Assembly: GCF_014302995.1 (NCBI RefSeq)
Contig: NZ_CP060295.1
Location: forward strand, 6,811,501 to 6,875,500
Reading direction: 5' to 3'
From: Variovorax sp. PAMC26660
GTDB lineage: Bacteria > Pseudomonadota > Gammaproteobacteria > Burkholderiales > Burkholderiaceae_C
Length of the DNA: 64,000 bases
Both the position numbers and the translations under genes were made by a program. Positions 15,636 to 24,328 of the stretch are shown here, piece by piece. How positions within the stretch are numbered: position 1 is the stretch's first letter; each line of letters opens with the position of its first letter. The notes under the pieces are model-generated. The model was not told the origin of the DNA. It worked only from the letters and a program-made list of their open reading frames with translations, and made no database searches.

Positions 15636-18600
15636 TCACAAGATTCGATCTGGAAGAGAAGCATAGGCCAGACGAAAAGCAAACGGTGGAACCTTGCACC
15701 CTGACGCAAGCGCGTCGGTAATCGCTCTCCGTAACTGCCCCTGCTTTTGTTCCAACTGCTGGATATGTCCATTCCAACTGCCTGATCCAGCAGGCAGCGA
15801 AGGGGACGGTTTTTGGGGCGCGTTGATTTTCAGATTGAGCTTGTCGAAATATAGATCGGTCAATCGTCCTTCGACTTCGGCCATCAAGCGATATATGGCG
15901 ACAAGCCTACTGTCGCAATTGTCCTCCGGATTGCACATCTGGTAAGTAAGGACGCCAGCTGCGAATGCCATCATCGCGAGATTGCTAGCCGTCACCGGTC
16001 GCATCGCCCCTGATCCCGCGCGATAAAGAGGATCATTCGCCGCAGGAGGAAACATGCGCGGCGCGGGGTCAACTGTCTTCGGTAACGCCTGCAATCCATC
16101 AGGATCAACGTAGCTCAGCGGATTTCCACCAACGTAGCCGAACCGATTCCACCCACCTTCGAGACCGATGGGATCGCTCTGCGTATAGCGACCAACTCTC
16201 GGGTCATATGTTCTGAACCCGTTGTAGAACAACCCCGACTCCTCATCCGCATACTGCCCCGGATACCTCAGGTTGAACCTCACCTCGGAGAGGTTGGTCG
16301 TGCCCGGATTCGGTGTCGCCTCCAGATTGGCAAACCGGTTCCTCGCCAGCGTCGGCTTGTCTTCCCCGAACGCGCTGTAGCTCCACTGCCAGACCGCTTG
16401 CCCGTCCGCATTCGTGAGCTTGCGCGGCGTGTTCAGGTGATCGCTGTGCACCGCGAACGTGTTGCCGTTGACGATGGCCGCAATCGGCATCGGCCCATTG
16501 GCCGTGGGCAGGTAGATGTACTGGCTCTGCCCCGCGCTGTTCGTGCCCCCGCTGCCCACCTCTGCGATCAACGTGCCCTGCTCGTCGTAGACATACGCGT
16601 AGCCCAGTTGTTCAGCTTGGCTTGTGCTCGGGCTCCACAGCTTGGTGAAGAACGCAATCAGGCTCTGCATGAACCCCGGATCGGCCGCATTGCCCTGGCT
16701 CGGCGGATACAGCGGCTCGGTCTTGAACACCCGCTGCCCCAGCGCGTTGTGCGCGTAGCGCGTGGTCGGGCTGCTATCGGTGGCGCCGGTGGTCGATGCA
16801 CCGAGGCGCCCTTCAGCGTCGTAGGTGTAGCTGCGCAGGCCATCGGTCACCATGTCGCCATTGGTGTTGTAGCCGTAGGTGACGCTGGTGTTGCTCGCGC
16901 CGTTGATGCTCTGGGTGAAGCCCGTCAGTTGGTTGCTCGACGCGCCCACCGTGTAAGTGCGGTTGGTGCTCAGGCCGTTGACGGCCCGGGTGCTGCTGCT
17001 TCGGTTGCCATTGGCGTCGTAGCCAAAGCCTGCGGTGTTGCCCGTGGCATTGAAGCTCACGATGCGCCCGACATTGTTGTAGCCCACAGTCCACGTCTGC
17101 GGCGCCAGCGAGATGGTGCTGTGCGTGGGATCGGTATCGCCGGGCTGGTACAGGTTCTGCGTCAGGCTCGTGATGCGGCCAGCGGCGTCATACACGTAGC
17201 TGCTGAAGTCCGTTGCAGTCATGCGTCCCGCTGTGTCGTAGGTCCGGCTGGCGGCTACGGCAGGGTTCGCAAAGGCCCAGGTCCAGGCGATGGGCTGGCC
17301 CAGCGGGTTCCAGGCGATGCCCGCGACGAGGGGGTTGCCGTTCCAGTTCAGGCCCGCAAGGCGGCCGGTGGCGTCGTACAGGTGGGTGAGCGTGGCGCCG
17401 TTGGGGTAGCCGATGCTCGCCAGCGTGCCGTTGGCGTTGTAGCCGTAGCTGACCTGCTGCACGCTGCCGTTGATCAGGGTCTGCTTCTTGAGGGTGACGC
17501 GGCCGAAGGCATCGCGGGTGTACTCGGTGGTGCCGCTGCGGTCCACGATCTCGGACAGATACCCCTTGCTGTTGGCCGTGAGGTCGTAACGCAGCGTGGT
17601 GGTCTTGCCGTCTGCGAAGACGAGGCTTGTGGGGCGGCCCAGCGCATCGCGGGTGATGGTTGTGGCCTGGCCCAGGGCGTCGGTGATCTGGCTGGGCAGG
17701 CCGAGGTTGTCGTACTGGGTACTGGCGCTGCCCACGTCGGCGCTGGCTTCGGTGGTGGCGTTGCCCTGGGCATCGCGCTTGTAGTTCGTGGCAACGTTCT
17801 TGAAGTCCCAAGTCGTCGTCACGGCATTGAGCGGGTTGTACTGAATTGAAGCCCCATCACCGGCAGCATTCGTAACTCGCGTGACCCGGCGCAGAACATC
17901 CAGTTCGTAGCCCGTGGTTTGGTTCAGGCCATTGCTCTCGGAGCTAAGGTCTCCGTTGGCGTCGTAGCCAAGGGTGCTGGTCTGATTTGAGCCCTCGGTT
18001 TTCTTCGAGATGCGGTTGATGTTGTTGACCGTGCGGGCCATGCTCCAAGCCACTTGGCCTGCGCTGTCCTTGATCTGCTCGGCGGTGCGGTTGCCCATGC
18101 CGTCGAGGGTGTAGGTGCCAAATTCGCCTCGGTTGTTGCTCCAGCCGATCAGGCGGTGGGCGGCGTCGTAGGCATAGGTGAGGACGAGGCTGGTGGGTAG
18201 CGTGATCGTCTCGACAGTGCCGAAGGGCTTATAGGTGATCGTAGTGGCCTGACCTCCAACGGTCTGGGTCAGCAAGCGATCACGGGCATCGTAAGTGTAG
18301 GTAGTGACGAGTCCGTTAGGAGCCGTGCTGCTGGCCACCCGGTTGGCGTTGTCATAGCTGTAGGTTGTGACGTGGCCCAGGGCGTTGGTGGACGTCAGCA
18401 TGTTGCCCCGGGTGTCGTAGGCGTAGCTTGTCACCGCACCGTTGGGCTCCTTGGCTGTGGCTACAAGTTGCTGAGTGTTGTAGGTCCATTCCCAAGTCTG
18501 CTCTTTGCGAGTCACTCTGTCGGTAACGATCTTCGACAAGACGTTGCCCAACGCATCGTAGGAATAGTTGGTCAAACGGCCGACTTCAGTCACGCTAACA

Positions 18601-20306
18601 GGTAACCGGAATGACGCGTGCCAAACGGTTTTGACGGTCTGAGGCTCATCGGCATACAAGTCCCGATCCATGGAAACCGGAAGCCAGCGTGTTTGATCCC
18701 AAGTCGTGCGGCTCGCCAGCCTCCCCTTGAAATCCGTCTCGTATTCGGACAACACGGCTCCAGAGAGACTTTGCTCGCGCTTGGCAAAACTCGGCGCCCC
18801 ATCGCCAGAGGGAAGCGAGCTTGTAGAAACAATGGGCTTAGGGGAAAAGGGCTCGTAGCCATAGCTGCGCGACGTACCCAAAGGATCGATCACCGTGGCG
18901 TTAACGACCACCCCATCAGTCGCGTTTCTGACGACTTGGTATCGATTTACGCCGCCTGCATGTTCCGTGCTGATGGCATTACCCGCCCCGTCGTATGCGA
19001 ATGTGGCGTACCGCAGTCCGGCTTCATCGGTGATGCCTGTCAACGCATAGCGAAACGCCGAGCTTTCATAGAGGTAGCCCACCGCCTTCGCATCCGGATA
19101 CGTGACCGAAGCCAGCCGCTTGGTCGCATCGTAGGAGTAGTTGATGACGCGGGCATCTGGTGTTGTGACTGACGCAACCTGCCCATTTCCGTCGTAGCTG
19201 AAGGTGAGCACTCGGCCAAAAACATTCGCAATGGTTGCGAGCTGACCCGACGCGTTGTAGGTGTAGGTCGTCATCCACCCATTCGGCGGCACCGTGCTCA
19301 GCAACTTACCCGCGGAATTGAAGTTGAGCGTGACGTCATCATCCCCGCTTTTATACGACCATCCACCACCGGCAGTTGGCATCAATGTGCTCGAAGGATT
19401 GCGGGAGTCGGACCATCCGCCTGTCCCGTTCGCTTGGAACGTTCGCACATGCCCGGCGGAAAACTCGATGGTGACTTCCTCTGGACTCACCGAAGAAGAC
19501 CGCGTCAGGCTTGCCCCACCTTTGAGAGTCCAGGCTCGTCCAAAACCGCTGTCGGACCGGTCTGGATTGAGACCGAGACTGCTTCGATAAGAACGCTGCA
19601 GCATCAAAGGCGACGGTCCAAGATCAGCAAAGTCCGTAACGCTCTCGATCTTGTCCCCTGTCATCGGGACAATCGGGTTGCCTGCCACGAACCCCGCCGG
19701 GTCTCCGGCTCTGCACATGTTGGGAAGCTCACGCGGTGGCGTCTTCACGCAAGCGTTGTTCTTTGCGGCAAAACCCGTCTGGCAAGTACAGCGTGTCGCG
19801 GCATAGAGATGAGTGCTGTTTGCCGGGCAGGCGCTGATTCGATGGAAATACACGACTTGCGCGGTGTAATGGGAGGCAACTTGCTTCCAACTCATGAAGC
19901 ACACGCCCGAGTACAGTCGATCGCCGACGGTCGGATACTCCACGTAGGGAACCGAAGGCGGCTCATCCAAAATGGCCTGGTCGAGGTAGTCGGGACCGCC
20001 AACTAAACTGGTGGCCTGATTGCACATCGGAAGTACTTCCGGCCCGGTGACCCAAGGCTGTACGCCAGCGGGTACTCTTAAGAGTTGTGAGCGGTATTCA
20101 ATAAAAATATCTGGGATGCCTGGCTCCGCTTCCGTTGCGCTGGCGTGGGCGCCAACAAGCAGACCGGCCCAGGCCATCAGAAGATGCGCTATCACGGGAG
20201 AGCGCCAAACCTTCCTTTTCGATTCGGATGACCCGCCGTTCGACGACAAGCCGCTAGGCGTCACCGCATCTCGAACGCGCCGCAGAATTTGGCTCAGAAG
20301 CCTCAT
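15636..20306 (-). CDS. RHS-repeat polymorphic toxin with unique C-terminal tip
   Basis: About 1556 residues. ATG 20306 is preceded by AGGGAGA; an in-frame ATG at 20321 has no ribosome site. A hydrophobic export segment (VIAHLLMAWAGLLVGAHASA) is followed by a Cys-rich patch (CPANSTHLYAATRCTC), a DUF6531-like segment (GNPIVPMTGDKIESVTDFADLG), then dozens of YD repeats (GYDANGDLS, YTYDARDRLLTQ and similar). The conserved RHS core ends with SDPIGLEGGWNRFGYVGGN and YVDPDGL. The last 151 residues are a unique tip containing a hydrophobic helix (LAMMAFAAGVLTY) and a WNGHIQQLEQKQGQLRRAI segment. RHS proteins enclose a C-terminal toxin in a shell and deliver it to rivals. The tip activity is unknown. 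Confidence 0.88.
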   Translation of the reverse strand: MRLLSQILRRVRDAVTPSGLSSNGGSSESKRKVWRSPVIAHLLMAWAGLLVGAHASATEAEPGIPDIFIEYRSQLLRVPAGVQPWVTGPEVLPMCNQATSLVGGPDYLDQAILDEPPSVPYVEYPTVGDRLYSGVCFMSWKQVASHYTAQVVYFHRISACPANSTHLYAATRCTCQTGFAAKNNACVKTPPRELPNMCRAGDPAGFVAGNPIVPMTGDKIESVTDFADLGPSPLMLQRSYRSSLGLNPDRSDSGFGRAWTLKGGASLTRSSSVSPEEVTIEFSAGHVRTFQANGTGGWSDSRNPSSTLMPTAGGGWSYKSGDDDVTLNFNSAGKLLSTVPPNGWMTTYTYNASGQLATIANVFGRVLTFSYDGNGQVASVTTPDARVINYSYDATKRLASVTYPDAKAVGYLYESSAFRYALTGITDEAGLRYATFAYDGAGNAISTEHAGGVNRYQVVRNATDGVVVNATVIDPLGTSRSYGYEPFSPKPIVSTSSLPSGDGAPSFAKREQSLSGAVLSEYETDFKGRLASRTTWDQTRWLPVSMDRDLYADEPQTVKTVWHASFRLPVSVTEVGRLTNYSYDALGNVLSKIVTDRVTRKEQTWEWTYNTQQLVATAKEPNGAVTSYAYDTRGNMLTSTNALGHVTTYSYDNANRVASSTAPNGLVTTYTYDARDRLLTQTVGGQATTITYKPFGTVETITLPTSLVLTYAYDAAHRLIGWSNNRGEFGTYTLDGMGNRTAEQIKDSAGQVAWSMARTVNNINRISKKTEGSNQTSTLGYDANGDLSSESNGLNQTTGYELDVLRRVTRVTNAAGDGASIQYNPLNAVTTTWDFKNVATNYKRDAQGNATTEASADVGSASTQYDNLGLPSQITDALGQATTITRDALGRPTSLVFADGKTTTLRYDLTANSKGYLSEIVDRSGTTEYTRDAFGRVTLKKQTLINGSVQQVSYGYNANGTLASIGYPNGATLTHLYDATGRLAGLNWNGNPLVAGIAWNPLGQPIAWTWAFANPAVAASRTYDTAGRMTATDFSSYVYDAAGRITSLTQNLYQPGDTDPTHSTISLAPQTWTVGYNNVGRIVSFNATGNTAGFGYDANGNRSSSTRAVNGLSTNRTYTVGASSNQLTGFTQSINGASNTSVTYGYNTNGDMVTDGLRSYTYDAEGRLGASTTGATDSSPTTRYAHNALGQRVFKTEPLYPPSQGNAADPGFMQSLIAFFTKLWSPSTSQAEQLGYAYVYDEQGTLIAEVGSGGTNSAGQSQYIYLPTANGPMPIAAIVNGNTFAVHSDHLNTPRKLTNADGQAVWQWSYSAFGEDKPTLARNRFANLEATPNPGTTNLSEVRFNLRYPGQYADEESGLFYNGFRTYDPRVGRYTQSDPIGLEGGWNRFGYVGGNPLSYVDPDGLQALPKTVDPAPRMFPPAANDPLYRAGSGAMRPVTASNLAMMAFAAGVLTYQMCNPEDNCDSRLVAIYRLMAEVEGRLTDLYFDKLNLKINAPQKPSPSLPAGSGSWNGHIQQLEQKQGQLRRAITDALASGCKVPPFAFRLAYASLPDRIL

Positions 20307-20351
20307 TGCACTCTCCCTCATGCTTTTTCGCTTGTGAAACTGAACATCTGC

Positions 20352-20399
20352 GACCGTTTTTTCATCGCACCTGGTGATCAGCATTTTTTTTGAACGGTC
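20352..20399. promoter_or_regulatory. inverted repeat in the rhs upstream region
   Basis: GACCGTT (20352-20358) and AACGGTC (20393-20399) form 7-base arms around T-rich stretches, 45-95 bases upstream of the rhs start. It may be an operator or a hairpin, or a junction remnant between rhs and the prophage piece. No clear -35/-10 pair was found. Confidence 0.25.
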
Positions 20400-20426
20400 A
20401 CCTGCCCCGTCAAGGACGGCGACGCG

Positions 20427-20777
20427 ATGGCCGAGGACAACGAGAAGCGCGAAGGTATGCGCGGCTACTGGGTCCTGTCGGCGAAGTCGAAGAACAAGCC
20501 CGAGCAAGTGGACTCGAAGAAGGCGCCTCTGAAGGCCAGCGCCAAGTCCGGTGACTTCGGCAAGCTGTCCATCGCTGCAGCCGAGTTCGACACGGGCGCC
20601 AACAAGGGCGTGACGCTGTACCTGAACGCCCTGCAGTTGCTGGAACGTCGTGCTGCCTCGGCCGTGGACGACTTCGACGAAGAAGACGAATTCGACGGCG
20701 ACACCAAGCCGGCCGAGACCACCGAGCGTGAAGACGACGAAGGTGGCGAGAAGCCCGAGGACGACGAAGATTTCTAA
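20427..20777 (+). pseudogene. 5'-truncated phage DUF2815-type protein
   Basis: The remaining 116 residues (MAEDNEKREGMRGYWVLSAKSK..., then DFGKLSIAAAEFDTGANKGVTLYLNALQLLERR and an acidic tail) match the C-terminal part of phage DUF2815 proteins, which are thought to bind single-stranded DNA. The frame is open for about ten codons before the ATG (PVKDGDA), so the N-terminal half has been lost at the rhs junction near 20390. It is a prophage remnant. Confidence 0.6.
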
Positions 20778-20977
20778 CGAGATCGTCGTAGCGGTGGAGC
20801 CCAAGCCGGCTACCGCGAAAACGAGGACGACAGCGCGGACTTCGACTACAAGAACTCCGCGACGACGCTGAGGCCAAGCGCCACGGCCACAAGCGCTTCA
20901 CGCTGTACGCCCTGGCCGAGTCATGGCTGGCTGCAAGCGAACTCACCCACCGCGACCACCGCAACAACGTCAGCCGC

Positions 20978-22114
20978 GTGCGCAAGCTGTTTGGCGACTC
21001 GCTGGTGCAGGACGGGACTGGCTGGGTGCTGACTGTCGGCAACCGCCACGGGCTCCCCCGCGACCTCCCTGTTCAGGACCTGTCGCAAGAGCACCTCGTG
21101 CGCCTCAAGGCCGCCCGGCTCAAGGAGGGCTGCTCGCCAGCTACCGTGAACCGCGAGATGAGCCTGCTGCAAACGCTGATCGGCTACGCCAAGTCGCTGT
21201 CGGTGGTCGTACCAAACCCGCCCCTCGTCTGGACCGCTGGTCGGAACAAGGCGGCCTCGGTCAAGATGGCCGAGCGCAAGGGCAAACTGCGCTGGCTTCG
21301 CGACTGGGAAGAGCACAAATTGCTCGCGTCACTTGCCGCTACTGCTGATCAACGCAGCGACGACCAGTCGGCTATTGACGCCCACGACCTGACCCTGTTC
21401 CTGCTGGACACGGGCGCCCGGTACGCTGAAGTCGCCGAGGTTCGCTGGAGCCAGATCGACCTTCGGGCCGGCACCATCAACCTGTACCGCGACAAGGTGG
21501 ACAACGAATCGATCCTGACCCTCACGCAGCGCACTCTGGCGATGCTGAAGGGGCGCAAAGAGTCGATGGAAGGGCTGGGGTACTCCTACGTCTTCCCGGC
21601 GCTTAAAGGGCGGGCGTGGATGCCCAAGGTTGACCGGCCACGCGGCCATGCCACTGGAGCCATCCAGCGCCACATCGACGGCTGCGGGTTGAACAGTGAC
21701 CCGACGAGCGACAAGGTGACGCCCCACACGTTCCGCGACACCTTCGCTGCGCGGCTGGTGCAGGCCGGCGTGAGCCTCTACAAAGTCTCAAAGCTGTTGG
21801 GTCACGCCAACGTTGTGATGACCCAAAAGTATGCTCACTTGGACCCTACCGCCAACGGCACCGAGGCGGCCAGCGTGCTCGACACCCTGCATTCGATTAA
21901 ACCCACGCATGGTGACGACCATATCGCCCCCGCTTCCGCAGGGCACACTTCCGGCCACAGTAGCACCAGTCACAGTAGGCGACTCGCGCTCCTGAAGCCG
22001 GAAGAAAATCGCCAAGTGCTTGCCGCAAATGACGATTTTCAAGATTCGTTGGTAGGACGTACTGGATTCGAACCAGTGACCAACGGATTAAAAGTCCGCT
22101 GCTCTACCAACTGA
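20978..22114 (+). CDS. tyrosine integrase at tRNA-Lys, 5' truncated
   Basis: The listed frame begins at GTG 20978, but the open frame reaches back to about 20792. It holds a clear core-binding segment (HKRFTLYALAESWLAASELTHRDHR), so the true N-terminus is missing and no better start exists. The catalytic set is complete: Arg in DTGARYAEVAEVRW, Lys in YRDKVDNE, HTFRDTFAARL, LGHAN and the Tyr in QKYAHLDP. The C-terminus reads into the tRNA-Lys gene, typical of elements that integrate at a tRNA 3' end. It belongs to the same prophage or island remnant as the DUF2815 piece. Activity is doubtful because of the truncated start. Confidence 0.75.
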   Translation: MRKLFGDSLVQDGTGWVLTVGNRHGLPRDLPVQDLSQEHLVRLKAARLKEGCSPATVNREMSLLQTLIGYAKSLSVVVPNPPLVWTAGRNKAASVKMAERKGKLRWLRDWEEHKLLASLAATADQRSDDQSAIDAHDLTLFLLDTGARYAEVAEVRWSQIDLRAGTINLYRDKVDNESILTLTQRTLAMLKGRKESMEGLGYSYVFPALKGRAWMPKVDRPRGHATGAIQRHIDGCGLNSDPTSDKVTPHTFRDTFAARLVQAGVSLYKVSKLLGHANVVMTQKYAHLDPTANGTEAASVLDTLHSIKPTHGDDHIAPASAGHTSGHSSTSHSRRLALLKPEENRQVLAANDDFQDSLVGRTGFEPVTNGLKVRCSTN

Positions 22115-22125
22115 GCTAACGTCCC
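22050..22125 (-). tRNA. tRNA-Lys (anticodon TTT)
   Basis: On the minus strand, GGGACGT pairs with ACGTCCT in the acceptor stem. A D-arm (TAGCTCAGTTGGTAGAGCA), an anticodon loop CTTTTAA giving anticodon TTT, a T-arm with GGTTCGAATCC, discriminator A and an encoded CCA follow. The length is 76 bases. The 3' half serves as attachment site for the neighbouring integrase. Confidence 0.95.
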
Positions 22126-22172
22126 GGAACCATTTTTGTTTCTTGCTGGCGTTGAATCCAGCAAAGCCAAAG

Positions 22173-22178
22173 ATTATA
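22173..22178 (-). promoter_or_regulatory. -10 box of the tRNA-Lys promoter
   Basis: A perfect TATAAT on the minus strand lies about 48 bases upstream of the tRNA. It contains the TAA stop of tcdA. The -35 region is weak. A TTGCTGG/CCAGCAA hairpin sits in the leader between the box and the tRNA. Confidence 0.5.
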
Positions 22179-23016
22179 GCGTGGCGTTGCTCGCGATTTT
22201 GTCGAGAACCCAACCTGCCGCACATTGACCGAAAGTTGCCGTCACGCTGACCACAGAACCATAGCCGTGGCAGTTGAGCGAACCATCGCCTTCGACCGAG
22301 CATGAAGCGTCTGGCGGCGCCACGCTTTCACGGCTGAAGACACAGGTCACGCCGATCTTTCGGCCTTCGCGCGGCGCGCCGTGTTCCTTGCGCAGACGCT
22401 GGCGAAGTTGGGCAAGCAAAGGGTCGTGCGTGACGAGCGACAGATCGTCGATGTCGACCTTGTGCGCCTGCCGCTTCCCACCCGCCGCACCGACCGTCAC
22501 GAACGCCGTGCGCGCGCTGCGCGACCATGCGGCCATCGCAAGCTTGGCCTTCACCTGGTCACAGGCATCGATGACAGCCGTTGCCGGCCCGTTCGAAGCC
22601 TGCGCCGTGTCGAGCAGGGCAGTCCAGTTGCCGGGCTCGACGAATTCGTCGATGGCCAGCACCTTGCATTCGGGGTTGATCTGCGCAATGCGCTCGCGCA
22701 TGGCTTCGACCTTGGCCTGCCCCACGGTTGAATCGAGCGCGTGGATCTGCCGGTTGATGTTCGACTCCGACACGTGGTCGAGGTCGATCAGCGTCAGCCG
22801 CCCCACCCCGCTGCGTGCCAGCGCCTCGACGGCCCAGGAGCCTACGCCGCCGATGCCGACGACCAGCACGTGGGCGTTGCGAATGCCTGCGGCACCGGCC
22901 ACGCCATAGAGCCGTTCGAGTCCGCCGAAGCGGCGCGCAAAGTCAGGCGCCGCGGTGTCGGTGAGGACATCCGCGGCGGCTGTTGTTGCGAAGGCTTCAG
23001 GAGTGATGGTGCTCAA
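22174..23016 (-). CDS. tcdA: tRNA threonylcarbamoyladenosine dehydratase
   Basis: 280 residues with the E1-like fold. ARRFGGLERLYG is near residue 28, the nucleotide motif GIGGVGSWAVEALARSGVG near 55, DLDHVSESNINRQIHA near 80, and DACDQVKAK near 150. It ATP-dependently cyclises t6A37 in tRNAs to ct6A. It follows cpoB on the same strand at a short distance. Its stop codon lies inside the tRNA-Lys promoter. Length and motifs are normal. Confidence 0.95.
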   Translation of the reverse strand: MSTITPEAFATTAAADVLTDTAAPDFARRFGGLERLYGVAGAAGIRNAHVLVVGIGGVGSWAVEALARSGVGRLTLIDLDHVSESNINRQIHALDSTVGQAKVEAMRERIAQINPECKVLAIDEFVEPGNWTALLDTAQASNGPATAVIDACDQVKAKLAMAAWSRSARTAFVTVGAAGGKRQAHKVDIDDLSLVTHDPLLAQLRQRLRKEHGAPREGRKIGVTCVFSRESVAPPDASCSVEGDGSLNCHGYGSVVSVTATFGQCAAGWVLDKIASNATL

Positions 23017-23038
23017 GCGGAAATCTCCGCTGCCGGCA

Positions 23039-23788
23039 TCAGCGCAGGCGCGAGAGGCGCTCGCGGCCGGCCTGCGCGGCTTCGGACTGCGGGTAGGCCT
23101 TGGCCAGGTCTTCCAGCGTGCGGCGTGCCGCGCGCGTGTCCTTCAGTTCGATCTGACAGTTCGCGATCGACAGCACGGCTTCGGGGGCCTTCGCATGGTC
23201 GGGCGCGAGCGAAAGCATCGAGCGGAAGTTGGCGATGGCCTCGTTGTAGTTGCGCGTGGCGTACTGCGCATTGCCGAGCCAGAACAGCGCCGAGGCGTTG
23301 TATCCGCTTTGCGGGTAGCGCTTGACGAATTCGGCGAACGCCGTTTGCGACTGGGCAAACTGGCCGGCACGGAAGACACCGAGAGCGGCGTCGAAATCGG
23401 CCTTTTCCTTGGGGTCGGCGTTGAACTCGCGGCCGTCCACGGACACCTTCGACGGCTCGGTCTGCTTGAGCTTGTCGTCGATGGTGGTCTGGCGCGACTG
23501 CATTTCGCTCAGCGTGCGCGTGAGCTGTTCGTTCTGCCCCGTCATGCGTGCCAGGTCGCCGCGCATCTGTTCGATCTGGCTCTGCAGATCGAGCAGGCTG
23601 CGACGCAACTGGCCGTTTTCGTCGGTCAGCCGCTGATCGGTTTGCTGGCGCATGGCCTCGACGCGCTGCCGCAGGTCGAGGATGGCCTTGCGGGCCTCGT
23701 CATCCTCGAACAATGCGGCTTGCGACCCCATCGAGACGCAAAGCAAGGCGGCAGCCAGCGCCGCGCCTCGCAGCAAGGCGCGTTGCAT
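23039..23788 (-). CDS. cpoB: Tol-Pal system coordinator CpoB (YbgF)
   Basis: 249 residues starting MQRALLRGAALAAALL, a Sec signal peptide ending near SQA. A coiled coil with heptads (about residues 30-90) drives trimerisation and TPR repeats (about 125-245) make up the C-terminal half. It is periplasmic and links outer-membrane constriction to septal peptidoglycan synthesis. The start overlaps the pal stop by one base. Confidence 0.93.
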   Translation of the reverse strand: MQRALLRGAALAAALLCVSMGSQAALFEDDEARKAILDLRQRVEAMRQQTDQRLTDENGQLRRSLLDLQSQIEQMRGDLARMTGQNEQLTRTLSEMQSRQTTIDDKLKQTEPSKVSVDGREFNADPKEKADFDAALGVFRAGQFAQSQTAFAEFVKRYPQSGYNASALFWLGNAQYATRNYNEAIANFRSMLSLAPDHAKAPEAVLSIANCQIELKDTRAARRTLEDLAKAYPQSEAAQAGRERLSRLR

Positions 23789-24303
23789 CACCGGGTGTAG
23801 CGAATTTCGGCGCGGCGGTTTTGCGCCCACGCTTCTTCACCCGAACCCTGGACGGCCGGCTTTTCCTTGCCGAAGCTCACAGCTTCGATCTGGCCGTCGC
23901 TCACGCCGAGCAGCGTGAGCGCGCGGCGCACGGCTTCGGAACGCTTCTGACCCAGCGCCAGGTTGTACTCGCGGCCGCCACGTTCGTCGGTATGACCTTC
24001 GATCGAGATGCGACGCTGCGGGTTCTGCTTCAGGAAACGCGCATGGCCATCGATGACCGACTGGAACTCGGGCTTGACCGTGTAGCTGTCGTAGTCAAAG
24101 TAGACGATGCGTTCCACACCGATCGGACCTTGCGTGGTGCCCGCGTTCGGGTCGATGGTGACGGGTGCCACGGTAGCGGCGCCCTGCTGGCCGCCGGCGG
24201 AGCCGGAGCGGTCGGTCACCGGCGTTTCGTTGAGCTTGGTGCCCGACGAACAACCGGCAATGAGAGCCACGATGGCCAGCGAATAAATCGTACGTTTCAA
24301 CAT
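23788..24303 (-). CDS. pal: peptidoglycan-associated lipoprotein Pal
   Basis: 171 residues. The chosen ATG has GAGGAG eight bases upstream. The signal peptide ends in the lipobox LIAGCSS. The OmpA-like domain follows: VYFDYDSYTVKPEFQ near residue 75, then ISIEGHTDERGGREYNLALGQKRS near 105, containing the peptidoglycan-binding Asp and Arg. It anchors the outer membrane to the wall and partners TolB. Confidence 0.96.
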   Translation of the reverse strand: MLKRTIYSLAIVALIAGCSSGTKLNETPVTDRSGSAGGQQGAATVAPVTIDPNAGTTQGPIGVERIVYFDYDSYTVKPEFQSVIDGHARFLKQNPQRRISIEGHTDERGGREYNLALGQKRSEAVRRALTLLGVSDGQIEAVSFGKEKPAVQGSGEEAWAQNRRAEIRYTR

Positions 24304-24328
24304 TTTCGAACTCCTCAAGTAAACCTAA

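Noticed and set aside
22054..22114. C-terminal residues GRTGFEPVTNGLKVRCSTN of the integrase as a functional domain
   Set aside because: These codons are simply the tRNA-Lys gene read on the other strand, a by-product of integration at a tRNA.
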